Of a stretch of 64,000 nucleotides of DNA, positions 36,111 through 47,089 are shown one piece after another. Origin of the DNA: Oreohelix idahoensis (lineage: Eukaryota > Mollusca > Gastropoda > Stylommatophora > Oreohelicidae); the NCBI GenBank assembly GCA_024509875.1, contig JAMPIV010004455.1, positions 1 to 64,000 of the forward strand, in the 5' to 3' direction. Made by a program: the position numbers and the translations under genes. Every line of letters begins with the position of its first letter. Position 1 is the stretch's first letter. The notes below the pieces were generated by a model. The model saw nothing but the letters and a program-made list of their open reading frames with translations. It did no database searches and was not told where the DNA came from.

Positions 36111-37195
36111 TGTTGCGTGATAAATTCTCGCAACATCATTTTATTACAATATCTATTTTATAACGCAAGGGCAACAACTGCTTGAAATTTATTGTCACTT
36201 TTCTCGGTAAGCATTTGTCTTCTCGCGTTGGTATCGAATGCAGTTAAGTTTGAGCTGTGGTCATTTTGCGCTGGACTGCGCATGACTTGTCTTGCTTCTT
36301 GGTCGATCGGTTTCCGCCCACCACTAGTGGAGTGAGCGATTTGGAATGGCGAAAGAGATGCCTCGTTGAAGAGGGGATCTCCGCTATTTTTTTTTGTTCT
36401 GTCAGGAATGTGAGAGTCCTCTTATGGATATTTCGTTTATTCGAGATAATACCTCTAGTGTATTTGCACATGCCGGGAGGCATAATATTTCTGTGTATTT
36501 CCGGAAGGCAAGGTAAATTAACATTTTCATTAACTCTATCGATTTTTGGTCGTGAACGATTTCTGGTTCATCGCCTGTCTTCGAAAGTCGTCGTCACGAG
36601 ATGTTTTTTCCTAGCTCACATGTCGCTGTATTGTACTGCATCGGTTGATGCAGGTTCCAAGGACCATTACTTGCTACTTTGTTAAATGAACTAGGTTTGA
36701 AAAACCTTTATTATCTAGAGGATATTTTTGAGGACATTATTTATACTTCGGCAGACGTGTCTGTCTTGCTGAAGTCAGACTAAGGAGAGTGAACTGATCT
36801 CATATATCTGGTTATCTCCTGGCTGTTATAGAAAAGGATGGAGTTTTTCACCTGACTACATTTACAGCACTATGAAATATAACATGCACCTGACTCATCA
36901 TTGTAATGCTGTCTACCGTCTATTGCTGTATTGAATGTTGCTGTGATAATGACTGTTTGATGTGCCTACATATTCGCGTAACCATTTTGTCACTGTGGCG
37001 TCCACAATAAATAATGAAGAAAAACGTCAACGGCTGTTACAAGAATCATTGACTTTATACGTCGTGAGTTTACTGACGTCCTATGTGGATTGCCCTGTTA
37101 TTTTTGTATGAACATTGTTTTGACTGAACACATCTGCACACCACACAAAACCAGACATGCGGATACCATCCATCATCATATGGCATCACGCATCA
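36111..37195 (+). repeat. 3' LTR of the Gmr1-like element
   Basis: 1085 bp against 1082 bp for the 5' LTR. The three extra bases are one T and two T in two runs, and I found no substitution by eye. It is followed by the second ACCAG. Confidence 0.95.
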
Positions 37196-38908
37196 ACCAG
37201 TAACCTTTTTTACCATAATGACTCTATCATTTTGCCAGCCTCGTATGAACATGTACAACCACTACCGGGTTAAACAGGTGAAATGTAAAATATAAAATGT
37301 ATGTTACAACTCACCCCGCATAATCGGGTATCGGGTTCTTTACAGACATCCGGCACAGGAAGAGTTCTTGACTGAAGGTAACATAGTGCTGTATTCGGAA
37401 AATGTGCTACATTATAGGGCCTTCCGCCCACGCTCTGTCGGCTTTCTACGCTGCGACCGTTTGACTTTAGTGTATATCTTCTCTCCCATTCTCTTATGAA
37501 ATTCCGCAGACACAGGTAATTTCAAACGCCTCTCATATACGGTATGCGCAATTCCACTTTTTAATGACTCATGTCTGTTCTTCCTAACAAACCTTCAGTT
37601 TCATTTGTTATTACGAATGTTGACAAACATGAGGGACCATCCCCGGGGGGATTAGGTAACTTTCCTGCCAGCAATAGTGTTTACGTTCCGATTGTCAATA
37701 CGGAGCGCCCAGCTGGGTTTGTTTTACGTTATCTCTACCCAGGATAGGTCATGGGAAATAACGACATGAAACCTGAGTTTTGCATTCAATATGTGAGAAA
37801 ATATGAGATTATGAAAAAAATAAAAAGAAGGCACAATATTAAATAGAAGTCTAATCGAACACAATAAAATGATTAGCACGTCCGTTTTGTGACAAAAAGA
37901 CGCAATAATTAGGATAGATCCGTGATGCAGTGATTTTGGTAAACATGACAAGTAACACGGAAATGGCAAGACTTTACATGGTCATGGAGTATGTTCAGAT
38001 GATTTTGACAATAAATGTAAAGGTGAAAATATTATGTGTCATGTAGTAATGTTCAACATGAGGGTGGGGAAACCCCTACTAAAATCAGACGCCTGCTAGT
38101 GGTTGGTTTGGTATTAAAATGCTAAACTAAACTACTTCTGATTGGATCTGTCCCCAGCGGAACATTACGGAGAGACATGTGCGTGGGCGAAAAGATGTCG
38201 CTTATACCCTAGTCACTTTAAGACTTACGCACTGTTTCCACTTTTATCCAGGAGATATCATAGACAGCACGGAACGTAATAATTAAGACCGTATTATAGG
38301 ACAAGCTAGAGGACTGGAAGTGAATTCTATGATAGGAAACTCTTTACAGAGCGATACAACAGGAAGCAATCTGATCATCAGAAGCAGTCCCCCCATCCGA
38401 CAAGTGTTTCGGCCCTATATACTCCTTTACACTCTAAGGGGACGGGCCCACTTGGGTCATGACTCCCAAGCGTCTCAGCCTCCTGTTGTCTTGTATCGAA
38501 AATGAACCCATTTCACTTATGATAGCAACTTTAATCCACAACTCCGCCAGCCGTGGAGGCAATTGTGAAAGTAACAAAGAGAAGACAAATTATTCCGTTC
38601 GCTCCGTAGCACATCACAACTATGGACACACACTGAGTCACTTGCGCGAAGCCGACGAGACTTGACACTGCGCGCTCGCCACTGAAATTCTTCTTGACAC
38701 CCCTTATAGTATACATCGCCTGTCGCCTCTCAGCCACAGCCCTTTCACTAGTACGATTAAAAACTCAGCGTATTGTGGACTTAGAAAAATTCCTGGTGTT
38801 TTCTGTACCGCAGCGTTTATTGCGATTTCCATTGCCCATTGCGGTTGTTCCACAGCCAGCCATTAGAAAGGAGTAATACCAGAGTTATCATTTAGCGCCC
38901 CAAGTTCT
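37196..38908. other. Noncoding flank, nothing recognised
   Basis: It begins with the right-hand ACCAG duplication and the remainder of the disrupted LTR-end repeat. No gene is supported after that. Confidence 0.4.
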
Positions 38909-39101
38909 ATATGGTTGTGGAGTTGGCCGAATCATTTTCCGACTCTAACTCTTCAAATTTTAAAATCCAACTTCTATTCCTGACAACATTTTGTTACTAA
39001 TCATATGGCATAAGATTCTGAGTCGGAGTCCGGACATTTTTTTACCGACTCCAACTTCACTAAAAACGTCCACGACTCTGACCTCTGACCCCACAGCCCT
39101 G
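38909..39101. mobile_element. Possible hAT-like MITE (degenerate)
   Basis: The right end read inward, CAGGGCTGTGG(GG)TC, pairs with GGTTGTGGAGTTGG at the left. The interior repeats GACTC/GAGTC-type words around CCGGACATTTTTTTACCGAC. CAGGG-type ends with GAGTCGG repeats recall hAT-derived MITEs. No clear 8-bp target duplication was found. Confidence 0.4.
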
Positions 39102-39560
39102 GAATATAGAGAAAGCGAAGCAGATAGATCCAGGCCTAAAATTATAATTTGCAGCTCAAAAGTCAAGGCTGTAATACTGTATGCCTGTGAAACATGGACA
39201 AGAAGAAAAGAGTTCACCACAACAATGCAGACTTCGAGGAATGCGCTCTTTCACACACAGACCTAGAAGAGGAGGTACTGCGGTATGATAGTCACCTCTA
39301 TGGAAGTTATGGAAACACTAATAAGTGGATCAGGAGGTCAGAAAAGGACAATAGCTGTGAGAAGCAATAAGATCAAATATGAAGATAATAGCATTACAAG
39401 GAACTTCTTGTTCTGGACTCCGCATAGAAAAACAGGAAAAGTATAGACAAAGATATATCGAGAAGACAACTGAAGACATATACGAGTACAAATGTGATTT
39501 TTTTTTAAAAGATATGCGCAGAATTTGAGCAGACGTCCAAAAATTGAAAAATTTGCATAA
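39102..39560 (+). pseudogene. Degenerate LINE RT scrap
   Basis: A short frame contains SSKVKAVILYACETWTRRKE, the conserved end of RTE/Jockey-type RTs (compare NSNVKSDVLYGSETW at 47.1 kb). Stops follow soon after. The family is uncertain. Confidence 0.5.
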
Positions 39561-39589
39561 ACCAGTAGGAGACATTGTTGTTGTTGATC

Positions 39590-39760
39590 GGAATCGATAT
39601 CACCGCACGCTTGGCAAGCCTATATGTGCTCAGTCTCCCTCAGCAAATATAGAAGTGTGTGAATGCTAATTGATCTTGTAGCGCTGGTTGTATACACGAC
39701 GTATGTATCATCTTATACGTCCATCCCTGCTAGTCTTATATTTTATGCCAAATTTCAACA
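39590..39760 (+). repeat. Dispersed repeat leading into the satellite (copy 2 of 7318)
   Basis: GAATGCTAAT, TGTAGCGC, GTTGTATACACGACG, CGTCCATCC and TGCTAGTCTTA match 7355-7445. Its last part, CAGTCTTAGTTTTGTTGATT, is the start of the satellite unit. Confidence 0.75.
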
Positions 39761-41840
39761 GTCTTAGTTTTGTTGATTCATATATTACAGTGTCGTTGTC
39801 TAGCAGGCGATCGTCGACAGTCTTAGTTTTTTTTATTCATATATTACAGTGTCGTTGTCTAGCAGGCGATCGTCGACAGTCTTAGTTTTGTTGATTCATA
39901 TATTACAGTGTCGTTGTCTAGCAGGCGATCGTCGACAGTCTTAGTTTAGTTGATTCATATATTACAGTGTCGTTGTCTAGCAGGCGATCGTCGACAGTCT
40001 TAGTTTTGTTGATTCATATATTACAGTGTCGTTGTCTAGCAGGCGATCGTCGACAGTCTTAGTTTAGTTGATTCATATATTACTATATTACAGTGTTGTT
40101 GTCTAGCAGGCGATCGTCGACAGTCTTAATTTTGTTGATTCATATATTACAGTGTCGTTGTCTAGCAGGCGATCGTCGACAGTCTTAATTTTGTTGATTC
40201 ATATATTACAGTGTCGTTGTCTAGCAGGCGATCGTCGACAGTCTTAGTTTTGTTGATTCATATATTACAGTGTCGTTGTCTAGCAAGCGATCGTCGACAG
40301 TCTTAGTTTTGTTGATTCATATATTACAGTGTCGTTGTCTAGCAGGCGATCGTCGACAGTCTTAGTTTTGTTGATTCATATATTACAGTGTCGTTGTCTA
40401 GCAGGCGATCGTCGACAGTCTTAGTTTTGTTGATTCATATATTACAGTGTCGTTGTCTAGCAGGCGATCGTCGACAGTCTTAGTTTTGTTGATTCATATA
40501 TTACAGTGTCGTTGTCTAGCAGGCGATCGTCGACAGTCTTAGTTTAGTTGATTCATATATTACAGTGTCGTTGTCTAGCAGGCGATCGTCGACAGTCTTA
40601 GTTTTGTTGATTCATATATTACAGTGTCGTTGTCTAGCAGGCGATCGTCGACAGTCTTAGTTTAGTTGATTCATATATTACTATATTACAGTGTTGTTGT
40701 CTAGCAGGCGATCGTCGACAGTCTTAATTTTGTTGATTCATATATTACAGTGTTGTTGTCTAGCAGGCGATCGTCGACAGTCTTAATTTTGTTGATTCAT
40801 ATATTACAGTGTCGTTGTCTAGCAGGCGATCGTCGACAGTCTTAATTTTGTTGATTCATATATTACAGTGTCGTTGTCTAGCAGGCGATCGTCGACAGTC
40901 TTAGTTTTGTTGATTCATATATTACAGTGTCGTTGTCTAGCAAGCGATCGTCGACAGTCTTAGTTTTGTTGATTCATATATTACAGTGTCGTTGTCTAGC
41001 AGGCGATCGTCGACAGTCTTAGTTTTGTTGATTCATATATTACAGTGTCGTTGTCCAGCAGGCGATCGTCGACAGTCTTAGTTTTGTTGATTCATATATT
41101 ACAGTGTCGTTGTCTAGCAGGCGATCGTCAACAGTCTTAGTTTAGTTGATTCATATATTACAGTGTCGTTGTCTAGCAAGCGATCGTCGACAGTCTTAGT
41201 TTTGTTGATCATATATTACAGTGTCGTTGTCTAGCAGGCGATCGTCGACAGTCTTAGTTTAGTTGATTCATATATTACAGTGTCGTTGTCTAGCAGGCGA
41301 TCGTCGACAGTCTTAGTTTTGTTGATTCATATATTACAGTGTCGTTGCCTAGCAGGCGTTCGTCGACAGTCTTAGTTTTGTTGATTCATATATTACAGTG
41401 TCGTTGTCTAGCAGGCGATCGTCGACAGTCTTAGTTTTGTTGATTCATATATTACAGTGTCGTTGTCTAGCAGGCGATCGTCGACAGTCTTAGTTTAGTT
41501 GATTCATATATTACAGTGTCGTTGTCTAGCAGGCGATCGTCGACAGTCTTAGTTTTGTTGATTCATATATTACAGTGTCGTTGTCTAGCAGGCGATCGTC
41601 GACAGTCTTAGTTTAGTTGATTCATATATTACAGTGTCGTTGTCTAGCAGGCGATCGTCGACAGTCTTAGTTTTGTTGATTCATATATTACAGTGTCGTT
41701 GTCTAGCAGGCGTTCGTCGACAGTCTTAGTTTTGTTGATTCATATATTACAGTGTCGTTGTCTAGCAGGCGATCGTCGACAGTCTTAGTTTTGTTGATTC
41801 ATATATTACAGTGTCGTTGTCTAGCAGGCGATCGTCGACA
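39761..41840. repeat. 59-bp satellite, 35 tandem units
   Basis: The unit starts GTCTTAGTTTTGTTGATTCA and ends GGCGATCGTCGACA. The length fits 35 units exactly: 35 x 59, plus two 8-bp insertions (near 40081 and 40679), minus one 1-bp deletion (near 41208). Variant markers: TTAATTTT, TTTAGTTG, GCAAGCG and GTTGTTG. Divergence between units is only a few per cent. Confidence 0.97.
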
Positions 41841-42059
41841 GTCCTTAATATCTCTTCCGTATCCATATCCACTGTCTTTACTATGAGTGCTCTCGACACT
41901 AGTCTGTCAGCTGTTCATTGTCGCGTACCCCTGCAAGACCAGGACAGTAGATCCATACCAGTTCATAAAGATTCGAAGCTTCTAAGGATGTTTCGCATTC
42001 ATGCTGTAGCAATCCTTTCTGGACTTCCGAATCATGTACTGAAATTCTGACACATAACT

Positions 42060-42350
42060 GTCATGGTTGATAGGGTTTAAGACCGCCACCTCAGGGCAGC
42101 TGTAGCTGCATCTATCTTCGTTCTCATGCTGGAAGTTATTGTCATGTACGCTCCACTCTAATTGTAAACTTATACATGACAGGGAGATGAAGGTAACAAA
42201 CAGACAAGCGCCAGTGGAACAAGAGATGAGAAGAAGACCTTCTAGATGGATACAACACACATTGAGAAAAAACTGTTGACAGCATTATCAGACAGTCCTT
42301 GTGATGAAGGCCTCCAGGGTAAGAGAGGTAAGGACGACCAAAGAAGACAT
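42060..42350 (-). repeat. Dispersed repeat family R1, copy 3
   Basis: In reverse complement it carries CTGATAATGCTGTCAACAG, CTTGTTCCACTGG and CTTCATCTCCC, matching 9705-9830. Confidence 0.55.
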
Positions 42351-42361
42351 GGAGAAGAGAA

Positions 42362-42480
42362 CTGGAGACAGACATACACGGGGATAAAGAACACATGAAG
42401 ATATCTGGAGACAGACATACACGGGGATAAAGAACACATGAAGATATCTGGAGACAGACATACACGGGGATAAAGAAAAC
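42362..42480. repeat. 43-bp tandem repeat, about 2.8 copies
   Basis: Units start CTGGAGACAGACATACACGG at 42362, 42405 and 42448. Confidence 0.95.
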
Positions 42481-42513
42481 ATGTAAACATTGAGTAGACG
42501 GCACACAGCAGGA

Positions 42514-42679
42514 GAAGACTTGTCATAAGTTTGCTGAAGGACTATGTCACGTGACAGGAAGACTTGTCATAAGTTTGCTGAAGGACTATGTCACGTGACA
42601 GGAAGACTTGTCATAAGTTTGCTGAAGGACTATGTCACGTGACAGGAAGACTTGTCATAAGTTTGCTGAAGGACTATGT
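42514..42679. repeat. 44-bp tandem repeat, about 3.8 copies
   Basis: Units start GAAGACTTGTCATAAGTTTG at 42514, 42558, 42602 and 42646. The first three contain the palindrome GTCACGTGAC. The unit resembles, in reverse complement, the TTATGCCAAGTCTTCC part of family R1. Confidence 0.95.
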
Positions 42680-44240
42680 GTGACACTTGTTTTAAACAGA
42701 GTGAGTGAAGGTGTGTTAATGAATGAAAGAGTGACAGTAGACAGAAGTAGACGCTATTCTATTAAGAATGTCTGCAATCCACTGACACATGAAATAACAT
42801 TTCTCTCTCTTTATCAAGACAGTTCACTCTTGTGAACTTGAAAAGGGATGTTATAAGAATATTAAAACTTGCCGTTTAGTGAATCTGAAATACAGATCAC
42901 TGGAAAGTAGAATATAGGCAGATGATTTGACATTCTTGACACACTGTATTCCTTCCCTTATTTCTCTAATTAGATTGTCAATTACAATTACAGTCATTTA
43001 GCTCGTGCCTCATGTACAAGAATAAAAGACTTTATCGTATTAGATTTATTACCAAAGTTGTCATGCAACTTAAATGTGACAAAAAGGAAAATAACACAAA
43101 ATCGATGTTTTGAATGTCTACAAATATAAAATAGAATTTTCAAAATTCATAGTAAAGAAGAAGAACCCATAAAAACCAAGCTACAACTTGGTATATTTAC
43201 AAATACAATACAAGTGTTACTTTGAACATGTTACTGTTGTTTCTTAAAAATGTTGTCGTCATTTGGACACATATGTGTAAATAAGCTTCTTAATGCTGGT
43301 ATCTGTATACTCATCTTTATAATGTGTATGTTTGTCTCTGTTTGGCTCTAAGATTAACCAACGTTTGGGAGAGTTATTGGTTTGCTGACTGATGAAGGGG
43401 TTTTCCAACTCAGTGAGTTGCCTTGACTGTTATCTGTCCATTCTCTCTCGTAAGGACTACTAGTGCAGGCTCTGAAGTGTCTATACTATTAAGACTGGAG
43501 AGCAAAAAATGTAATAATTGCCTTAGTTTTCTGCTTCGCTTAAACACATTTGCCCGCCTCTGTGAGGAACTCATAGTCCATCAGATAATTTATCCATTCC
43601 CGACTGAAGCACGGGTTGCATTACAGGGTCTGCGTCTTCACTACGCGTTTGCCGTTTGTCCCAACTCTGACTTTATTAGTTTGGAATTTTTTGCCAGCAT
43701 GGGCTGATCAATAAAAATAGCAGATTTTTAACTTTTCTTAGTCTCTGCTTCTGTAGTTCGAGTGTTCTATAATCATGGGCAATTATAGGATACTTTTTCC
43801 ACCCGTGTAAGATGACAATAAGCATTATTTACATTAAGTACATGTTAAAATAGTTCAATAACAAACAATAATGTTATACACGAGACTGGGACCAAAGACG
43901 CAGCAAGAGAGATGAATACAGTCAGCGACCCATAGCTTGACTGCTTGCATCATGGTCAGCAAACCAGAGCTGACCAAGACCCTACTCTACCTCCAAGTGA
44001 TGGTCCTGGAAACAGGCTGCATCACTGCAGTCTGCCTGAGAGAGTAGGGATCGAAGTGGGAAGGCAAACCCGGTCCCCAAAAATGATGTGCTGAAGTCGG
44101 ATATGTCGGCCGAAAGGCGCAAATATTGCAGTTTCGCTGTAAACGGACACAACGCAACCAACGTCCTTTTCAGGACGAACAAGGAAGAAAGGAAGAAGGA
44201 AGAATACACGATACTAACAGAAAAGCAGCTGATACAAGTT
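42680..44240. other. Noncoding, nothing recognised
   Basis: ORFs at 43423-43707 and 43982-44368 have no family motifs. Confidence 0.35.
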
Positions 44241-44249
44241 ATAAATTAC

Positions 44250-44565
44250 TGATCATCATCATTCCTTTTCGCTCCCTCTGGAACATAGGGCAGAAACAGT
44301 TGCTCTCCGTCGATTTCTATTCTGGGCTGTCTTTTTCATCTGTCCCCAAGTCATTCCAATTTCCCTAGCCTCCTCTTCCACAGTTCTTCTCCAAGTTCTC
44401 TTTGGCCTCCCGACTCTTCTTTTCCCCGGTGGGTTCAGTCAAGGACAACTCTGGCTATGCTTGATTTTTCTCTTCTGATTGTATGTCCTATCCATCCCCA
44501 TTTTCTTACCTTACTTTATGTCTGTATTGGCTGTTGTTTGCATTTTTTCCTTAGCTCTATTTTTT
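44250..44565 (-). pseudogene. RTE LINE C-terminal tail, beyond the inserted LTR
   Basis: On the minus strand the sequence after the target duplication encodes CKQQPIQT, then KWGWIGHTIRRE, one frameshift, GRPKRTWRRTVEEEAREIG and an LCSRGSE end. This is the standard C-terminus of RTE-type proteins. It continues the reading interrupted at 47090. Confidence 0.8.
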
Positions 44566-44570
44566 ATTAC
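44566..44570. repeat. Target-site duplication ATTAC (left)
   Basis: ATTAC lies at 44566-44570 and again at 47085-47089, flanking the LTR precisely. Confidence 0.88.
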
Positions 44571-47084
44571 TGTAGCGAAATCTTTGATACAATCGCTAAA
44601 TTCAGTAAGATTTTACTCCTATGATAATAAATAAACCCGCCCGTGTGCGCTTGCCTATCGTCGTCCTCAACGCCAGTAGAGCGCTGAATTGTGTGCAGTA
44701 GTAAAGCTTAGACAATGATCCCGCTGTCAAATCTTACACGCTTTCTTAGTTTCGTCCTTGAGACTTACAATTGACGCAAATCATTAAATATTACCTAAAC
44801 GCCGTTTTGCAGACAGCTAAGTGTTCGTTTCAGTCAGAGTGAGAGAAGAAAACGTAGGAGGGAGAGATAAGAGATGAATGAAAGCCTTGATAAGCATTGG
44901 TTTTCGAATCGCATGCGACAAGGCGACGTCACAAAATTGGTTTGAAACACTACACGCGAGGAATAGGTTAGTGTTTGAAAAATAGACTACAGGCCTTAGT
45001 TACCGTCGTTAGGGCATGTTTGAACATCTGCTATCGTTCGCTGTAGTTTACTTAGAAAAAGTGAGAGAGAGAGAGAGAGAGAAATTGGAAAGGGGGAATG
45101 GTATGGAGTCCGTTTAAACTATCGTCTGCATTTCTAAAGTGAAACTAACCGTCACAATTGAACGATAAATGGAAATAAAGAATAGGGGACGATTAAAATG
45201 ATAATATTTGGTTATTATACCTAACATATTACTTAGTGTGATATATTATTTTGCCGTAGAAGAACCCAAAAATAATAAAATATGTTATTTGAATAAGTGT
45301 AGAAGGAAAAAGTAAATTATGATGAAATGAAGAATAAAAACGATACTAGTGAATATAATAAATAAAAGAATAAAACCACTGTGTGACAGACAGCAACATG
45401 ATCACTAATTATTTAGCAGAATTTGAAACACTAAATAACTAACTGAGATATTGACGAAGACAGATGGACGAACAGACTTGAATCTTTCTCAGTTTGCCCT
45501 GTAGTGGGGATAGAGGGGAAGTTAGTCCAAGATTTGAAATTTGAGTTCAGTTTGAATAAAAAGACGCTAGAAGCCAAACAGTCCCTAATTGGCTGGAGAC
45601 TAATATACTAACGGAGGGATAAAACTAATTTGTAGTTAGTGTTCGGGGCCACTTGTAAAAGAAATATTCTACAATAAAGTTATTCTACAAGCAAGATAAT
45701 AGTACTATCTTGACTTTGCTGATCTGCACCAGCAAGCGATCTTGTTTTGACCATATTTATCGCACATCACACTTATTAGTGTTAATATTTCTCTGATGCG
45801 GTAAGAAAGAAAACATTTATATCACCATTATATTATTATTATGTATGTATTATTGAATACGTATGAAAATTATGTGGGCAGAAGTTTATCTAGAGGGAAG
45901 TCAACATCAAACTTTGTGTTGTTTCACAGAGTTGTTAGGAAATATATTAACATGTTGTAGAAAAGCAAGACAGGCTTTCTGACATTTTGGGAGAAAGAAA
46001 AATTAAATATTAATGGGGAAATTGTTGTACAGTATTATGACATAAGACCAGGCAAACCACTGGTCGTCGTCTTCAGCAAGTCACCGTGATTGTACATGAC
46101 TTTATATTATTAACTTAAAATGTTTCCTTTGTCAAGGAAAGTGTCAAACTGTAGTTTGAAGTTTATTTGACCATGAGTGGGGTATACAACCAATTAAGAA
46201 CGTTAACTAATTGTTTAGTTACCATGCGAGTCTGAATATGATTAAAAATGTTTAGAGTTAGGGAAAGAGAGAGTATATCAGAGGTTGAGTAGGACGCATT
46301 TATATCGTTCCAGGGTTTCATCTATGACTCAAAGTGAGCCCAGATCAACCTATACCTGTCTATATTTCTGCATCTAAAGAATCGAGGCAGTATCGACTGT
46401 GTGCCTCCGTGTTATATTGCAAGAGCAGAATCCTTACTTGGCAGTGGAGGCTGGTGATCTAACCAAAATTCATCCTGCATACCAGGCACCACTCAGTTAA
46501 GAAATTGTCTCCGGGCACTTGATATATCAAACTCAACTACTCTCAGTTCCCAAATGTGTATAAAATCATTCAGATTGTGGTTGAAGGCAGACGTTCTTGT
46601 ATTCAGTACCCATTCATAGGAGCAAGAATAAATTGACACTGTTCCAGATTGACACATTTAATTACATTTGTGAATAAGAATATACTCAGTTATAAATTGA
46701 ATTAATTTTATGTAAATACTTTGAATTATCCTTTTGAGTTCAATATTTCGGTATATACAAAATTGTGATACTGGAACAATAAATTGTAAAAAAGATTTCA
46801 CATTTAAAACTTAACTCTGGGTGTTGTTAATTACTTTTCATAGAGTTCTTAAGTGTATTTTTTGTCATTTTATTATACCACAATTTCATTACCCTAGACA
46901 TTAGACGTAGCTGTCAGACATACTAGTCAAAATTAAGTCTGAGTGAGATCTTAGGGTGGTAGCAGAAAGGTTCTCTGAGAACACACCCTTATTATCTATT
47001 AGACTCAGAGGCCTTCTCAGCTTGACCTCACTCAGTTACACTATAACAATAACACCAACATTCATAACATCTAAACCCACCACA
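44571..47084 (+). mobile_element. Solo LTR, 2514 bp
   Basis: It starts TGTAGCGA and ends CCCACCACA (TG...CA), with 5-bp ATTAC duplications on both sides, inside the RTE coding region. It lacks gag and pol. The last about 200 bases (46886-47084) match the LTR ends at 1830 and 19637. A short inverted repeat (TAGCGA/TCGCTA) lies at its start. Confidence 0.88.
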
Positions 47085-47089
47085 ATTAC

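Larger units (their letters stand above)
27837..37195 (+). mobile_element. Complete Gmr1-like Ty3/gypsy LTR retrotransposon
   Basis: The element is 9359 bp with two 1.08-kb LTRs, a gag ORF, a pol in two frames, a purine-rich tract before the 3' LTR and a 5-bp target duplication. Pol order is protease, integrase, RT, RNase H. In Ty3/gypsy elements integrase normally comes last; integrase before RT with gypsy-type domains defines the Gmr1-like group, first described from Atlantic cod and other deuterostomes. The LTRs differ only in two T-run lengths, so the insertion is recent. One small deletion in the RT breaks pol, so this copy is probably not autonomous, unless the break is a sequencing error. 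Confidence 0.93.

Noticed and set aside
39761..41840. CRISPR-like array
   Set aside because: Units are contiguous without spacers and the context is eukaryotic; this is a satellite.
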